Source of the DNA: Sulfuricurvum sp.
GTDB lineage: Bacteria; Campylobacterota; Campylobacteria; Campylobacterales; Sulfurimonadaceae
DNA length: 64,000 nucleotides
Assembly (NCBI GenBank): GCA_028718525.1
Contig: JAQULP010000014.1
Coordinates: 1 to 64,000 of the forward strand
Direction: 5' to 3'
Shown piece by piece: positions 1 through 12,820 of the stretch. The stretch's first letter is position 1. Each line of letters begins with the position of its first letter. The translations under genes were made by a program, and so were the position numbers. A model generated the notes under the pieces. It saw only the letters and a list, made by a program, of their open reading frames with translations. It searched no databases and had not been told where the DNA came from.

Positions 1-371
1 TGGTATCGTTGTACCATGGTCAATTGGTTGTAACTCATGAAAGTCCCTTTATCTCTGGTCGGATAAAATCGACTCTAATCTACAACCTCTTGATCAACCC
101 TGTTGCACTTTAAATTTGAATTGGCGATTCCTATCATATTTTCCCCTGCATTGTTACCCATATTCTCCATCTCCAACCCGATAGTCAGCCCATTATTGAT
201 CGTAGCGGCACCCCACAGAGTCAATATCATCCGTAAAAATGGACATATTTCACATCATGCGATGGAGATAAAACTTTTTCATCAGGATAATAAAGAACAA
301 AATAATGATAAAATCAGCCTGTTATTCAAATTCTTGATTTAGATAACGGTCTTGACAAGGTTGCTGATTTT
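1..371. other. leading intergenic stretch, no convincing gene
   Basis: No open reading frame here has a credible start with a ribosome-binding site and a recognisable product. The listed 79-residue plus-strand ORF (103..342) begins inside AT-rich sequence without a Shine-Dalgarno and resembles nothing I know. The minus strand has a roughly 50-codon open stretch that also lacks a recognisable family. Bases 1-16 form a small inverted repeat (TGGTA...TACCA) at the window edge. The stretch probably holds the upstream region of the diguanylate cyclase gene at 372. Confidence 0.5.
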
Positions 372-2996
372 ATGAAAACACTAATGAATCTATCGCGGGC
401 TGAGCAACTGCATAATTTGCTGAAAACCAGTAAATTAGGCATTTTTACCAGTCTATTACTAGCCTTGGTACTTGTTTTAGCCGAAAGTACTCTAACCAAT
501 ATAAAGGTCCTCCTCATTTGGTTTGTTACACTATTTTTAGTATCCCTGGTACGGATTATACTTATCACCCTTTATCAGCAAATTCCCGAAGAAAACATAC
601 AGACAACAGCCATACGTCTTAGAAATATACGTATCGGTACCTATATATCCGGTATTCTCTGGGGATCGATCGGCGTAATATTATTCGCTTCAAGTGATTT
701 GGATCATCTACTCTTTTTAATTTTTATCTTGGCCGGTTTAACTTCCGGCAATACGGTTTCCAATGCAGCGGATCTACCGAGCAGTATCGGTTTTTCCCTC
801 TTGGCACTATCACCGCTTACCGTCACTCTATTGTTGCATGAAACCGCTCTATCGTCCTATATGGGGATCGCCATGCTCCTTTATTTCGGACTTATCCTGG
901 TTATCGGGCGATTTATGAATACAAACATCATTAAAAGCACCCTCATACAACACAAAGCCGAAGCCAGTGAAAGAGAGGCACGCTTTAGCGAGGAGCGTTA
1001 CCGTCTGATTCTGCAAAATACGCCGGCCGGAATAGTCCATTATAATCGTGATTTGATTATTACCTACTGCAATGACCGATTTGCACAGGTGATGAAAGCA
1101 CCGAAAGAGAAACTTATCGGACTTGACATTAAAACCTTGCGAGATCAACGGGTCATACCTCCCCTATTGGAAACATTAGAAGGAAAAGAGGGTGTGTACG
1201 AAGGGGAATACCTCTCGACACTCAGCAATACCCAACTGTGGATTATTATGTCTTATGTACCGCTGCGTGATCCAGACGGGATGATTGAAGGCGGTATTGC
1301 CATCATCGAAGATAAAACAGCCGAAAAGCTGGCGGAAGACGAAACCACCAAACTGTTAACCAATCTGCGTCAAGCCGAAAAGATTGCTCAAATCGGAAAT
1401 TGGCATCTGGATTTGAGGAATAACAAATTGGACTGGTCTGATGAGATATTTCAGATTTTTGAACTCGATAAAGAAACCTTTGAACCCAATTACACAACTT
1501 TTTTAAACGTCATCCACCCGGATGATCGTTTAAAAGTTTCAACCGCCTATGAAACTTCCCTCGTTACCAAAGAAAAATACGAAATTACCCACAGACTTAT
1601 GATGAAAGACGGAAGAATCAAATATGTCAGCGAACAATGTGAGACCAAATTTGATGAAGAGGGTACACCGCTTTGTTCATTAGGTACGGTTCAGGATATC
1701 AGCAAGCAGATGGAATATCAATCCCGCTTGGAAAAAAGTGAAAACACCCTCATGTTTTTATTGAAAATGAGCCCGATTGCGGTGAGAATTGCCAAAAGCG
1801 AAGGGAATGAAGTTGTTTTTGCCAATGAAGCGTATGCGCATCTCATTCAAGCAGACATCTCTGCCGTTACCGGCAAAAATCCAAAAAATTATTATATGCA
1901 TCAAGAAGAATATAACGAAATAGTCAAACACATTATCAATAAAGAGATCATCTACAATAGACTGGTAGAACTTTACATCAACCATCGAACCGTATGGGCT
2001 TTAGCCTCGTATATGCCTATCGATTTTGAAGGGGAAGCATGCGTTTTAGGCTGGTTTTATGATATCACGGAAGAGAAGAACCTGCAAAAAGAGTTAGAAG
2101 GGCAAAGAGATGAATTTAAAACCATCTTCAACACCTCAAAAGATGGAATCGCCATCTTGGATAGGGAGGCAAACTTCTTGGATTTCAACGACGCCTATCT
2201 GGAAATGACCGGTTTTTCCCGAGAAGAGCTTCTTACTAGAAATTATCTCTTCCTCACCGCTCCGGATGATCTAGAACGCTCAACTCAGGCGTTCAATACT
2301 ATTGCTGAAATCGGTTTTATTAAAGATTTCGAAAAAATGTGTATTGTCAACGATGGAAAACAGCTTTATATCAATACAACAGCCACACTTTTACCGGATA
2401 AGCAACGCATTTTAGTCAGTACCAAAGATATCACTAAAATGAAAGAACATACGCAACAACTCGAATACATAGCCCATTACGATGCCCTGACAGGCTTGCC
2501 GAATCGTATTTTAGAAGCGGATCGACTCCGTCAGGGGATGATTCAATCCCAACGCCGCGGAACTAACCTATCCGTCCTTTATCTTGACCTTGACGGGTTT
2601 AAACAAATCAATGATACCTATGGGCATGATGTAGGGGACCAATTGCTTATAGGTCTTTCGACACGGATGAAACACGCATTACGGGAAGGGGATACCCTTT
2701 GCCGATTGGGAGGTGATGAATTTGTCGCCATTCTTGTCGATTTAGCCGATACATCCGATGCCGTACCTATTATTCACCGACTTCTTGAAGCGGCACACCA
2801 ACCGATCAACCTCGGTTCATTAACCGTTCAAGTCTCTACCAGTATCGGAGTCACTTTTTATCCTCAGCCGGATGACGTGGATGGAGATCACCTTATCCGA
2901 CAAGCCGATCAAGCGATGTATATCGCTAAACAATCCGGAAAAAACAGCTATCGTATCCATAATTTTAAAGAAGCGCCTTCATACGACCTACAATAG
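372..2996 (+). CDS. membrane PAS-GGDEF diguanylate cyclase
   Basis: Likely makes cyclic di-GMP from GTP in response to signals sensed by its PAS domains. The first ~200 residues contain several hydrophobic helices, so the protein is anchored in the inner membrane. Four PAS-type domains follow (about residues 215-325, 350-455, 460-580 and 595-700), the second with a PAS_3-like IHPDDR segment. The C-terminal GGDEF domain has the intact signature RLGGDEF (780-784) and an upstream RxxD (REGD, 771-774) that fits the product-inhibition I-site. No EAL or HD domain is present, so I infer synthesis only. It is divergent from nothing upstream and converges on the sensor kinase at 3016, only 19 bases away. 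The ligand of the PAS domains cannot be read from the sequence. Confidence 0.9.
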   Translation: MKTLMNLSRAEQLHNLLKTSKLGIFTSLLLALVLVLAESTLTNIKVLLIWFVTLFLVSLVRIILITLYQQIPEENIQTTAIRLRNIRIGTYISGILWGSIGVILFASSDLDHLLFLIFILAGLTSGNTVSNAADLPSSIGFSLLALSPLTVTLLLHETALSSYMGIAMLLYFGLILVIGRFMNTNIIKSTLIQHKAEASEREARFSEERYRLILQNTPAGIVHYNRDLIITYCNDRFAQVMKAPKEKLIGLDIKTLRDQRVIPPLLETLEGKEGVYEGEYLSTLSNTQLWIIMSYVPLRDPDGMIEGGIAIIEDKTAEKLAEDETTKLLTNLRQAEKIAQIGNWHLDLRNNKLDWSDEIFQIFELDKETFEPNYTTFLNVIHPDDRLKVSTAYETSLVTKEKYEITHRLMMKDGRIKYVSEQCETKFDEEGTPLCSLGTVQDISKQMEYQSRLEKSENTLMFLLKMSPIAVRIAKSEGNEVVFANEAYAHLIQADISAVTGKNPKNYYMHQEEYNEIVKHIINKEIIYNRLVELYINHRTVWALASYMPIDFEGEACVLGWFYDITEEKNLQKELEGQRDEFKTIFNTSKDGIAILDREANFLDFNDAYLEMTGFSREELLTRNYLFLTAPDDLERSTQAFNTIAEIGFIKDFEKMCIVNDGKQLYINTTATLLPDKQRILVSTKDITKMKEHTQQLEYIAHYDALTGLPNRILEADRLRQGMIQSQRRGTNLSVLYLDLDGFKQINDTYGHDVGDQLLIGLSTRMKHALREGDTLCRLGGDEFVAILVDLADTSDAVPIIHRLLEAAHQPINLGSLTVQVSTSIGVTFYPQPDDVDGDHLIRQADQAMYIAKQSGKNSYRIHNFKEAPSYDLQ

Positions 2997-3015
2997 CCCC
3001 ATCTGATAAATGCCT

Positions 3016-5592
3016 TTAAAGCGATAACTCATCGGGGCGTTCTTCTTTTCGCTCTAATGAAGGAATTTTAATATAAAAGCAGGCGCCTTCGTGTCGATTT
3101 TCAAATCCGATAGACCCGTGAAGATTATTTTCAACAATTGATTTGGTGATGTAAAGGCCTAATCCACTCCCTTCTTGAGTCTCTTTCGTCGAAAAGTAAG
3201 GTTCGAAAACCCGATGTTTTATGGATTCCTCCACTCCCCCTCCATTATCGATAACTTCGATGATAAAGAGCCCTTTCTCCTGCAAATAACTGCTGGAAAC
3301 GACAATTTTAGCAGAAGCGACGTGACGGTATAACAAAATTTCTTTTGCATTATTAATCAAATTGAGGATCACCTGAACGACATCCTGATGCCGTGTATTG
3401 ATCGGCATATTCACGTTGTAGTGTTTTTCAAGGGTGATAGCATTGTTTTCTAAATTTTTTTCCAATAGCCGGATAGCATTATCTATAATTGTATTGAGTT
3501 CCATGGTTTCAATGCGCGTCTCACTTTGGAAATACTGGCTAAAATCATTTATCGTATTCGATAACAACTCGACTTGCTCCGTCATCGTTTTTATATTTCC
3601 TCCCTCTTGCAAATCCATAAGGTTGAGCGTAAGTTCCAAATCATTCAAACACATTTGAATCACGGCCAGCGGTTGTCTCCACTGGTGCGCTATCATCGTC
3701 AGCATCTCTCCTACCGCGGCAAGACGTGATTGTGCCAGTAACATTTTTTCTTTCTCCTGCAACTTGCTTTCGATACGCCGGTATTTACTGACATCCTCCC
3801 CAATCGCTATAAGATGGGTAATTGTTCCATGAATATCTTTCACCGGAGAAATGGCAACATGGATAATACGTTCGTCCCCGTCTTTATGCTGTTTTTTTAC
3901 CTCTCCTACCCATATTTTATCTTCAGAGAGGGTCGTATAAAGCTCTTCTGACGCAAGCGGATTGAGCCCGAGCGTATTGAGCATCTCGGCATTATGTCCC
4001 AACAGTTCTGTCTCTTCATACCCGCAGCACTCGCAAAAAGAGTGGTTAACATACTCTACAATCCCGTCTATTTTGGTGATCAGCACCGTATTATTCGATT
4101 GATCTACCGCTTTTTGAAGCAATATCAGTCTTTGATGCAACTCTTCACTGGAGGTGATATCGACTAAATTGATCACAAAAAGTGATCTATCATACGCAAA
4201 ACGGTCAAGATGCATATAAAATACCCGATAATGACCTTCTCTATCGAGCATCGTAATTTTGGAATACCCCTCTTGCTGCATCTCAAAAATATTCTGCAAA
4301 CATCCATGTTGCTTATCGTTATGTTCATTGTCAATAAAATAGGTACACAGCCCCCCCAGCAGAAGTATCTCATCAGGCGACGCAACACCGAAGAAATTCA
4401 AAAATGACTGGTTGCACTCAACAATGCGTGTTTCGTTACCCAGTACGGTTAATGCGGTTTGGCTATCAAGCATCTGCCGAAAAATGTGCTCACGCTCTAT
4501 TTGATTGGTCAATATTCCATTTAATGCGGCGATATCCCTGCTTTGTTTCTTTAACCGTCGATTGAGGAAAAGGATAGCGATTACGGATACACCCAACACC
4601 AGAATAATCAAACCGGCCAGAGTAATCTGTACGGCATACTTTCTCATCACCTCGGCAAAGGTGATCTCTCCCTTATAGGGAGGCATATTTAACGTCTTCA
4701 AAAGATCATGAACCGGTGAATAGTCCAGCGGAATCGTCCAATGATCCGTATTGGTACGTTTTGCCACCTCAAGCTGGGGATTAATCCCCAGCAAAGCGAT
4801 CAAAACCGATTCTGCCAGCTGATCGGGGGTATGAGAGAGTTTGGCAAAAGGCCATTCGGGATAAAGTGCGGTACTGACTAAAAACGGGAATCCGCGATAC
4901 TGTTTGGGCAGAAGAATACGTACCTCATCCAAACGGATTTTCCCCTCAGCCGCCATCCGTTCAAGAGTGTCACTGCGTACGGTTCCTACATCGGCACGCC
5001 CCTCCAATACAGCGTGAACGACGGCATCATGCGAATGAAAAAACATCAGTCGGGAGAAATCACTCTCTTCTATTCCATGATCAAGCAACTCTTTTTTGGC
5101 CATCACCCATCCTCCGAACGATGCCGGATCCACCGCTGCGAACCGTCTGTTCTGGAGATCCGTGGGTGTTTTAATCTCCGTGTTATCGTGACGCGTAAAA
5201 ATAACGCCCCCAAAACGCTGCTGTCCCGGTACCTTATCCGAATGGTTTTGCAATGTGGCGATTCGACTGACACCGTAACGGTATTCGAAGGTAACGTATT
5301 GAAGCGTATTGGTCAGAATAAAATCGATTGTGGCTTTTGCCACCGCATCATTTAGTTCATCAAATCCAAGCGGTACGATTTCGAATCGGTACCCAGGGAT
5401 CTGGGTGTTCAAATATTCGGACAGAGGCTGCCACTGCTCGAGCGTTTGCGCCGCCCCACGCTTTGCGAGAATGCCTATTTTAATGCTCTCTTTCACTTGC
5501 GCATAAACATTGATACTGCTGAAGAGAATCATCAGTATCATTGTGAAAATCATACGTATCCGCACTCTTAACGCATACCTGCTACGATGCAT
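3016..5592 (-). CDS. PhnD-type periplasmic-binding sensor histidine kinase
   Basis: A sensor kinase whose extracytoplasmic part is a PhnD/phosphonate-type solute-binding domain. Residues 1-31 look like a signal peptide ending in VYAQ. The binding domain (about 35-290) starts with the family-typical pattern IKIGILAKRG. One transmembrane helix lies near 331-352. Two PAS domains follow, then a HisKA domain with H-box AHQWRQPL (His636) and a HATPase domain with GGGV, FEPYFSTK and GSGLGLYI. No receiver domain is fused and no response regulator is adjacent, so the partner is unknown. The H-box variant is common in Campylobacterota. It is probably transcribed alone; its start faces a 314-base gap. 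Whether the ligand is phosphonate, phosphite or something else cannot be judged from the sequence. Confidence 0.88.
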   Translation of the reverse strand: MHRSRYALRVRIRMIFTMILMILFSSINVYAQVKESIKIGILAKRGAAQTLEQWQPLSEYLNTQIPGYRFEIVPLGFDELNDAVAKATIDFILTNTLQYVTFEYRYGVSRIATLQNHSDKVPGQQRFGGVIFTRHDNTEIKTPTDLQNRRFAAVDPASFGGWVMAKKELLDHGIEESDFSRLMFFHSHDAVVHAVLEGRADVGTVRSDTLERMAAEGKIRLDEVRILLPKQYRGFPFLVSTALYPEWPFAKLSHTPDQLAESVLIALLGINPQLEVAKRTNTDHWTIPLDYSPVHDLLKTLNMPPYKGEITFAEVMRKYAVQITLAGLIILVLGVSVIAILFLNRRLKKQSRDIAALNGILTNQIEREHIFRQMLDSQTALTVLGNETRIVECNQSFLNFFGVASPDEILLLGGLCTYFIDNEHNDKQHGCLQNIFEMQQEGYSKITMLDREGHYRVFYMHLDRFAYDRSLFVINLVDITSSEELHQRLILLQKAVDQSNNTVLITKIDGIVEYVNHSFCECCGYEETELLGHNAEMLNTLGLNPLASEELYTTLSEDKIWVGEVKKQHKDGDERIIHVAISPVKDIHGTITHLIAIGEDVSKYRRIESKLQEKEKMLLAQSRLAAVGEMLTMIAHQWRQPLAVIQMCLNDLELTLNLMDLQEGGNIKTMTEQVELLSNTINDFSQYFQSETRIETMELNTIIDNAIRLLEKNLENNAITLEKHYNVNMPINTRHQDVVQVILNLINNAKEILLYRHVASAKIVVSSSYLQEKGLFIIEVIDNGGGVEESIKHRVFEPYFSTKETQEGSGLGLYITKSIVENNLHGSIGFENRHEGACFYIKIPSLERKEERPDELSL

Positions 5593-5906
5593 AAATTCCC
5601 CCCACCTTTGAACAAAACTTCTTCATTGACCGGTTGATAACAGATGGCTGATTTTTCAACCTATAGCTATCGTATCTTAAATTGGTTTGAAGCAAGGTAA
5701 TTCGAGTCCATTTTGATAACGCCTAAGTGTAACCACCATACACATTGGTTTGCTCTTTGTTTGTCTTTCTCCTCTAAAATGCCATCTTCACGCTAACTTC
5801 ACATTCTCTTAGCTACACTGCCGAGATTGAAATAAAATAGCCGAACTCTTTAGATAGTTATATGCGGCTCTTTTATTACCACAAAGAAAAAAAAAGGATA
5901 GAGTTA
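5593..5906. other. intergenic region between divergent kinase and lipoprotein genes
   Basis: About 314 bases without a gene separate the divergent sensor kinase and the Pal-like lipoprotein, so promoters for both should lie here. A short inverted repeat GTGTA...TACAC lies near 5729-5745. No strong sigma70 -10 box, riboswitch or small gene stands out to me. Confidence 0.4.
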
Positions 5907-6488
5907 ATGATTAAAGAAGTCATTCTACTAAGTACAACAACGGCCATGCTAATTTTTAGCGGATGCAGTTCCAAAGAACCCTCAATTGACAAAACTGCCA
6001 ACGGATCGTCACTCACATTACCGACAGCGGCAATCGCCAATACAGAAAAAGTGAATACCGCCGACACAGGATCCATTTCATCCGCCGCACCGGAAGTCAT
6101 TAATCCAAATACTTTCGGTACCAAAAGCACAAACAGCGATATTGATACCGCTGCCAATCGAGTAGACGGAAAATTATCCAGTATCTATTTCGATTATGAT
6201 AACTACTCTATCCGTTCCGATATGGAACCGGTCCTCACTACCGATTCGGCTTTGGTTAAAAACAAAACGGTTAAGCTTGAGGGAAATTGTGATGAATTCG
6301 GAAGCGATGAATACAATTACGCTCTAGGACTCAAACGAGCCAATGCCGTTAAACAAACATTGGTAGACTCAGGCGTGAGTGCAGACTCAATCAGTATGGT
6401 CTCTTTAGGCAAAAGCAATCCTGTCTGTGTTGAACAAGATAAAGAGTGCTGGAGCAAAAACCGCCGCGTAGATTTCAAACTCCTCTAA
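5907..6488 (+). CDS. OmpA/Pal-like peptidoglycan-associated lipoprotein
   Basis: An outer-membrane lipoprotein expected to bind peptidoglycan through an OmpA-like domain. I use ATG 5907 rather than the ORF-track start at 5862: AAGGATAGAG lies just upstream, and the protein then begins with a compact lipoprotein signal ending in the lipobox FSGC, Cys about residue 19. A low-complexity Ser/Thr/Ala/Asn linker follows. The C-terminal ~115 residues carry the OmpA-like fold with IYFDYDNYSIRSD, the GNCDEFGSDEYNYALGLKRA core and a final NRRVDF, as in Pal. Two extra cysteines (CVEQDKEC) near the end could form a disulfide. It stands alone, not beside tolB or other tol genes, so it may be a second Pal paralogue rather than the Tol-Pal subunit. 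Confidence 0.85.
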   Translation: MIKEVILLSTTTAMLIFSGCSSKEPSIDKTANGSSLTLPTAAIANTEKVNTADTGSISSAAPEVINPNTFGTKSTNSDIDTAANRVDGKLSSIYFDYDNYSIRSDMEPVLTTDSALVKNKTVKLEGNCDEFGSDEYNYALGLKRANAVKQTLVDSGVSADSISMVSLGKSNPVCVEQDKECWSKNRRVDFKLL

Positions 6489-6498
6489 TCTGCCCCTT

Positions 6499-8097
6499 TT
6501 ATTTCGCCGTCTTATTCGACAGCAGTGTTATAAGCGGCTCGTTCTTCGGGCTGTTTAGAGCAAAACTGTTTTTTGAAGTATAGAGTCCGAATTCATTCCC
6601 TTTAAAACTGAAATAATGGTAGCTTGCCCCCTTGGCATCAAGCATATCAATAACATCGTTTACCCATCCAATAGAATTTTTCGCCGTAAACGTGCCGTAT
6701 TGCTGTCCGAATTCACTCACGTGAAACGGATACCCGGCGTAAAAATCGGCATACGTATTGAAATACCCCTGTACCTGTGTTTTCGTTACATCAACTCCGT
6801 ATACACTCGTGTTATTGTCGGTAAAGCTATTCCACGGATCGTAAAAATGGAAATCATACAAAATGTTGCTATAACCGCTGAGGAGAAACGGCGAAGCATC
6901 ACTCGAAAACCCGTTTTCCACATTGATGATATGGTGCGTATCGACCGTTTTTATCGTATCAATCGTATCGGAAAGGAGCGCAAGATATTGCGCCTGAGTT
7001 GTCGCGCACGGCTCATTGATAAGATCATAGGCGGCAATGACGGGCTCATTACGGTAACGGCCGGCAATCTCTTTCCACATCTTCTTGTATCGGTCCTGAT
7101 AGAGCGATGAACCCCAAAATGCGGTAACGTTTCTAGGTCCCTGGAATCCGCCTCCCTGAGGTGCGTGCATATCCAGTACAATGTAGAGTCCCGCCTCTTT
7201 GGCCCAGCCAATCATAAAGTTCAACCATTCAAATCCGCTCTCTTTGTAAACATACGGTGCGGACTCATCTTCAAAAGTGCGATACCATAACGCGATCCGA
7301 ACCGAATTGAATCCCATTTTTTTCAGAGCGATCAGATCGTCCTTATCGTAATTGTAATAGCTGTAGTTCATAAAAGCAGCCGCAGTGGTATCGTCAGTAG
7401 CGGCATCTTCATCACTGTAAGCAATTAGATTGATACCGCGTAAACGAACGGTTTCTCCGGCAGCATTTTTGATGAGCGGACCTGAAGTGCGCAAAGCATC
7501 ATTGTTGTCGGTTTGACTTGGCTGGTAGTTTGAACTGACGATTTCAACATCGTCCAGATAATAATCATCCTTAAAACTATTTGAGTTGACGTACAGTTTT
7601 ATCCCGGAATCAATCTCCGCCTGCGTAAATCGGACAAACGCTCTAAATTTCGTCCAATTATCATCGTCTACCAAAACACGATTTAAACTTTTATACGTAG
7701 CGGTGCCGATTTTGACATTTAGGGCATAGGTGTCCGTATGGGTTCCCCCCCGCTTAAGATATCCCCGGATAACGTACGTAGTCTCTTTTTTGAGAAAAGC
7801 AGAGATATCTTTATAGGCTCCGTCATAGGTATTGGCACGGTTGAAAACGTTTAGGGCCCCGGGAGTTTTATTGGATAGGACTCCACTTTGCGATACTTCC
7901 CCGGCACCGGTATAAAACAGTGTCCATCCCTGGGTCGAATCCGCGAACGTACTGCTCATGATTACCGATTCGCTTTGATACGTCACCGCATTTGGCTGAT
8001 AATAGGTAGTTTGCGACGAAGAACCGCCTCCACCTCCGCAACCGGTAAACATCACCAGAATAAGCAATCCACATATACCTTCAAAAATTCTATTCAT
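6499..8097 (-). CDS. GH5-family glycoside hydrolase lipoprotein (cellulase-like)
   Basis: Predicted endo-acting beta-glycanase of family GH5. The ORF track starts at 8184, but ATG 8097 gives a lipoprotein signal (NRIFEGICGLLILVMFTGC) followed by a Gly/Ser linker, so I place the start there (532 residues). Residues about 50-190 form a beta-rich module resembling CBM4/9-type carbohydrate binding. The catalytic TIM barrel follows with LRGINL, the acid/base motif LINEPC and the nucleophile motif VSEFG. It would therefore act outside the cell or in the periplasm, tethered by lipid. It converges on the pal-like gene with a 10-base gap. A secreted polysaccharide hydrolase is unusual in a presumed chemolithotroph; it could remodel its own exopolysaccharide instead of feeding. 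Exact substrate unknown. Confidence 0.85.
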   Translation of the reverse strand: MNRIFEGICGLLILVMFTGCGGGGGSSSQTTYYQPNAVTYQSESVIMSSTFADSTQGWTLFYTGAGEVSQSGVLSNKTPGALNVFNRANTYDGAYKDISAFLKKETTYVIRGYLKRGGTHTDTYALNVKIGTATYKSLNRVLVDDDNWTKFRAFVRFTQAEIDSGIKLYVNSNSFKDDYYLDDVEIVSSNYQPSQTDNNDALRTSGPLIKNAAGETVRLRGINLIAYSDEDAATDDTTAAAFMNYSYYNYDKDDLIALKKMGFNSVRIALWYRTFEDESAPYVYKESGFEWLNFMIGWAKEAGLYIVLDMHAPQGGGFQGPRNVTAFWGSSLYQDRYKKMWKEIAGRYRNEPVIAAYDLINEPCATTQAQYLALLSDTIDTIKTVDTHHIINVENGFSSDASPFLLSGYSNILYDFHFYDPWNSFTDNNTSVYGVDVTKTQVQGYFNTYADFYAGYPFHVSEFGQQYGTFTAKNSIGWVNDVIDMLDAKGASYHYFSFKGNEFGLYTSKNSFALNSPKNEPLITLLSNKTAK

Positions 8098-8209
8098 TAC
8101 CAACCCACTTTCGCTTTTCTTATGATATTCACACCATTGTTTCTTCATTTGTATTACAATTATAGTCTTGTGATGATTAAACATCGTGAAAAAAAGGGGG
8201 AATATCGTT

Positions 8210-11776
<3,567 letters not shown>

Positions 11777-11778
11777 TT

Positions 11779-12774
11779 ATGGATCTCTCTACTACACTCT
11801 TAGGGCTCAAGCTCAAAAACCCCCTTATGGCCAGCGCATCACCCCTGACCGCTTCGCTGGAGAGCATTCAGCGTCTTGAAGATAACGGTATCGCCGCAGT
11901 CATCATGCACTCCCTGTTCGAAGAGGAGATTAATCATGAAATCGGGCAAATAGACCATTTTCTCCATATTCACAACCATGCAAACGCCGAAGCCTTAAGC
12001 TATCTCCCCGGCGAAGCCGATTTTGACAATCTTCAGTCGGATCATTATCTCGAAGAGATCCGACGCGTAAAAGAGTCCGTCTCTATCCCCGTCATCGCGA
12101 GTCTCAACGGGATCTCTGCCGGAGGGTGGGTGAGTTATGCCACCAAACTCCAAGCTTCAGGGGCCGATGCACTGGAATTGAACATCACCTATATCCCTAC
12201 ATCGATCGATATGGACGGCAGAGCCGTCGAACAAATGTATCTCGATACGGTAGCACAGGTCAAACAGCAGATATCCATCCCCTTAAACGTCAAAATGAAC
12301 CCCTATTTTTCCAGCCCGGCCAATATGGCCAAACGACTGGTCGAAGCGGGTGCAGACGGCCTCGGAATCTTTGATAACCCGATACGGGTCGATATAGATT
12401 TGGAACTGCTCAGCCCGCTGCGCATACCGAATATCACTTCATCCGCAAACCTAAGCGAGACACTGCGCTGGTGTGCCATCCTCTACAAACAGCTGCCGTG
12501 TTCGCTGTATGCCAATACGGGGATTCATACGGCCGAAGATGTCCTGAAGGCCATTATGAGCGGTGCTGATGCAACAGCGTTCACCTCGCTTTTGCTGCAA
12601 CACGGGGAAAAAGCGGTTCTCTCGCTATTAGAGGGGATAACCCATTGGATGGAAAAATATGAATACGATTCCATTTCACAGATGAAGGGGAGCATTTCAT
12701 TAATCCATACCGACAATGCATCGGCCTATGAACGCAATTCGTACATGCACGCTTTGCAACAGTACCGCCATTAA
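11779..12774 (+). CDS. dihydroorotate dehydrogenase-like flavoprotein
   Basis: A TIM-barrel FMN protein of the dihydroorotate dehydrogenase superfamily. It opens with the family-typical MDLSTTLLGLKLKNPLMAS and keeps LKVKMNPYFS-like and ALELNITY segments that form the flavin and substrate pocket. At 331 residues it has about normal length. The ATG follows the nifJ stop by two bases with GAGGAGG as ribosome-binding site, so it is almost certainly in the nifJ operon. DHOD-like proteins paired with single-chain NifJ occur in other bacteria; the real reaction is not established as far as I know. It may not be pyrimidine biosynthesis, because canonical PyrD would normally lie elsewhere. It converges with the EAL-HDOD gene. 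Confidence 0.85.
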   Translation: MDLSTTLLGLKLKNPLMASASPLTASLESIQRLEDNGIAAVIMHSLFEEEINHEIGQIDHFLHIHNHANAEALSYLPGEADFDNLQSDHYLEEIRRVKESVSIPVIASLNGISAGGWVSYATKLQASGADALELNITYIPTSIDMDGRAVEQMYLDTVAQVKQQISIPLNVKMNPYFSSPANMAKRLVEAGADGLGIFDNPIRVDIDLELLSPLRIPNITSSANLSETLRWCAILYKQLPCSLYANTGIHTAEDVLKAIMSGADATAFTSLLLQHGEKAVLSLLEGITHWMEKYEYDSISQMKGSISLIHTDNASAYERNSYMHALQQYRH

Positions 12775-12820
12775 TACGCGGCATGTATTTATCCTTGGGT
12801 TGTTGACGAGGAGCTGTCGA

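Noticed and set aside
103-342. 79-residue plus-strand ORF at the window start
   Set aside because: No ribosome-binding site, no recognisable family, composition of AT-rich noncoding DNA.
5014-5355. 113-residue plus ORF inside the sensor kinase
   Set aside because: Antisense shadow of the PhnD-like domain with no ribosome-binding site.
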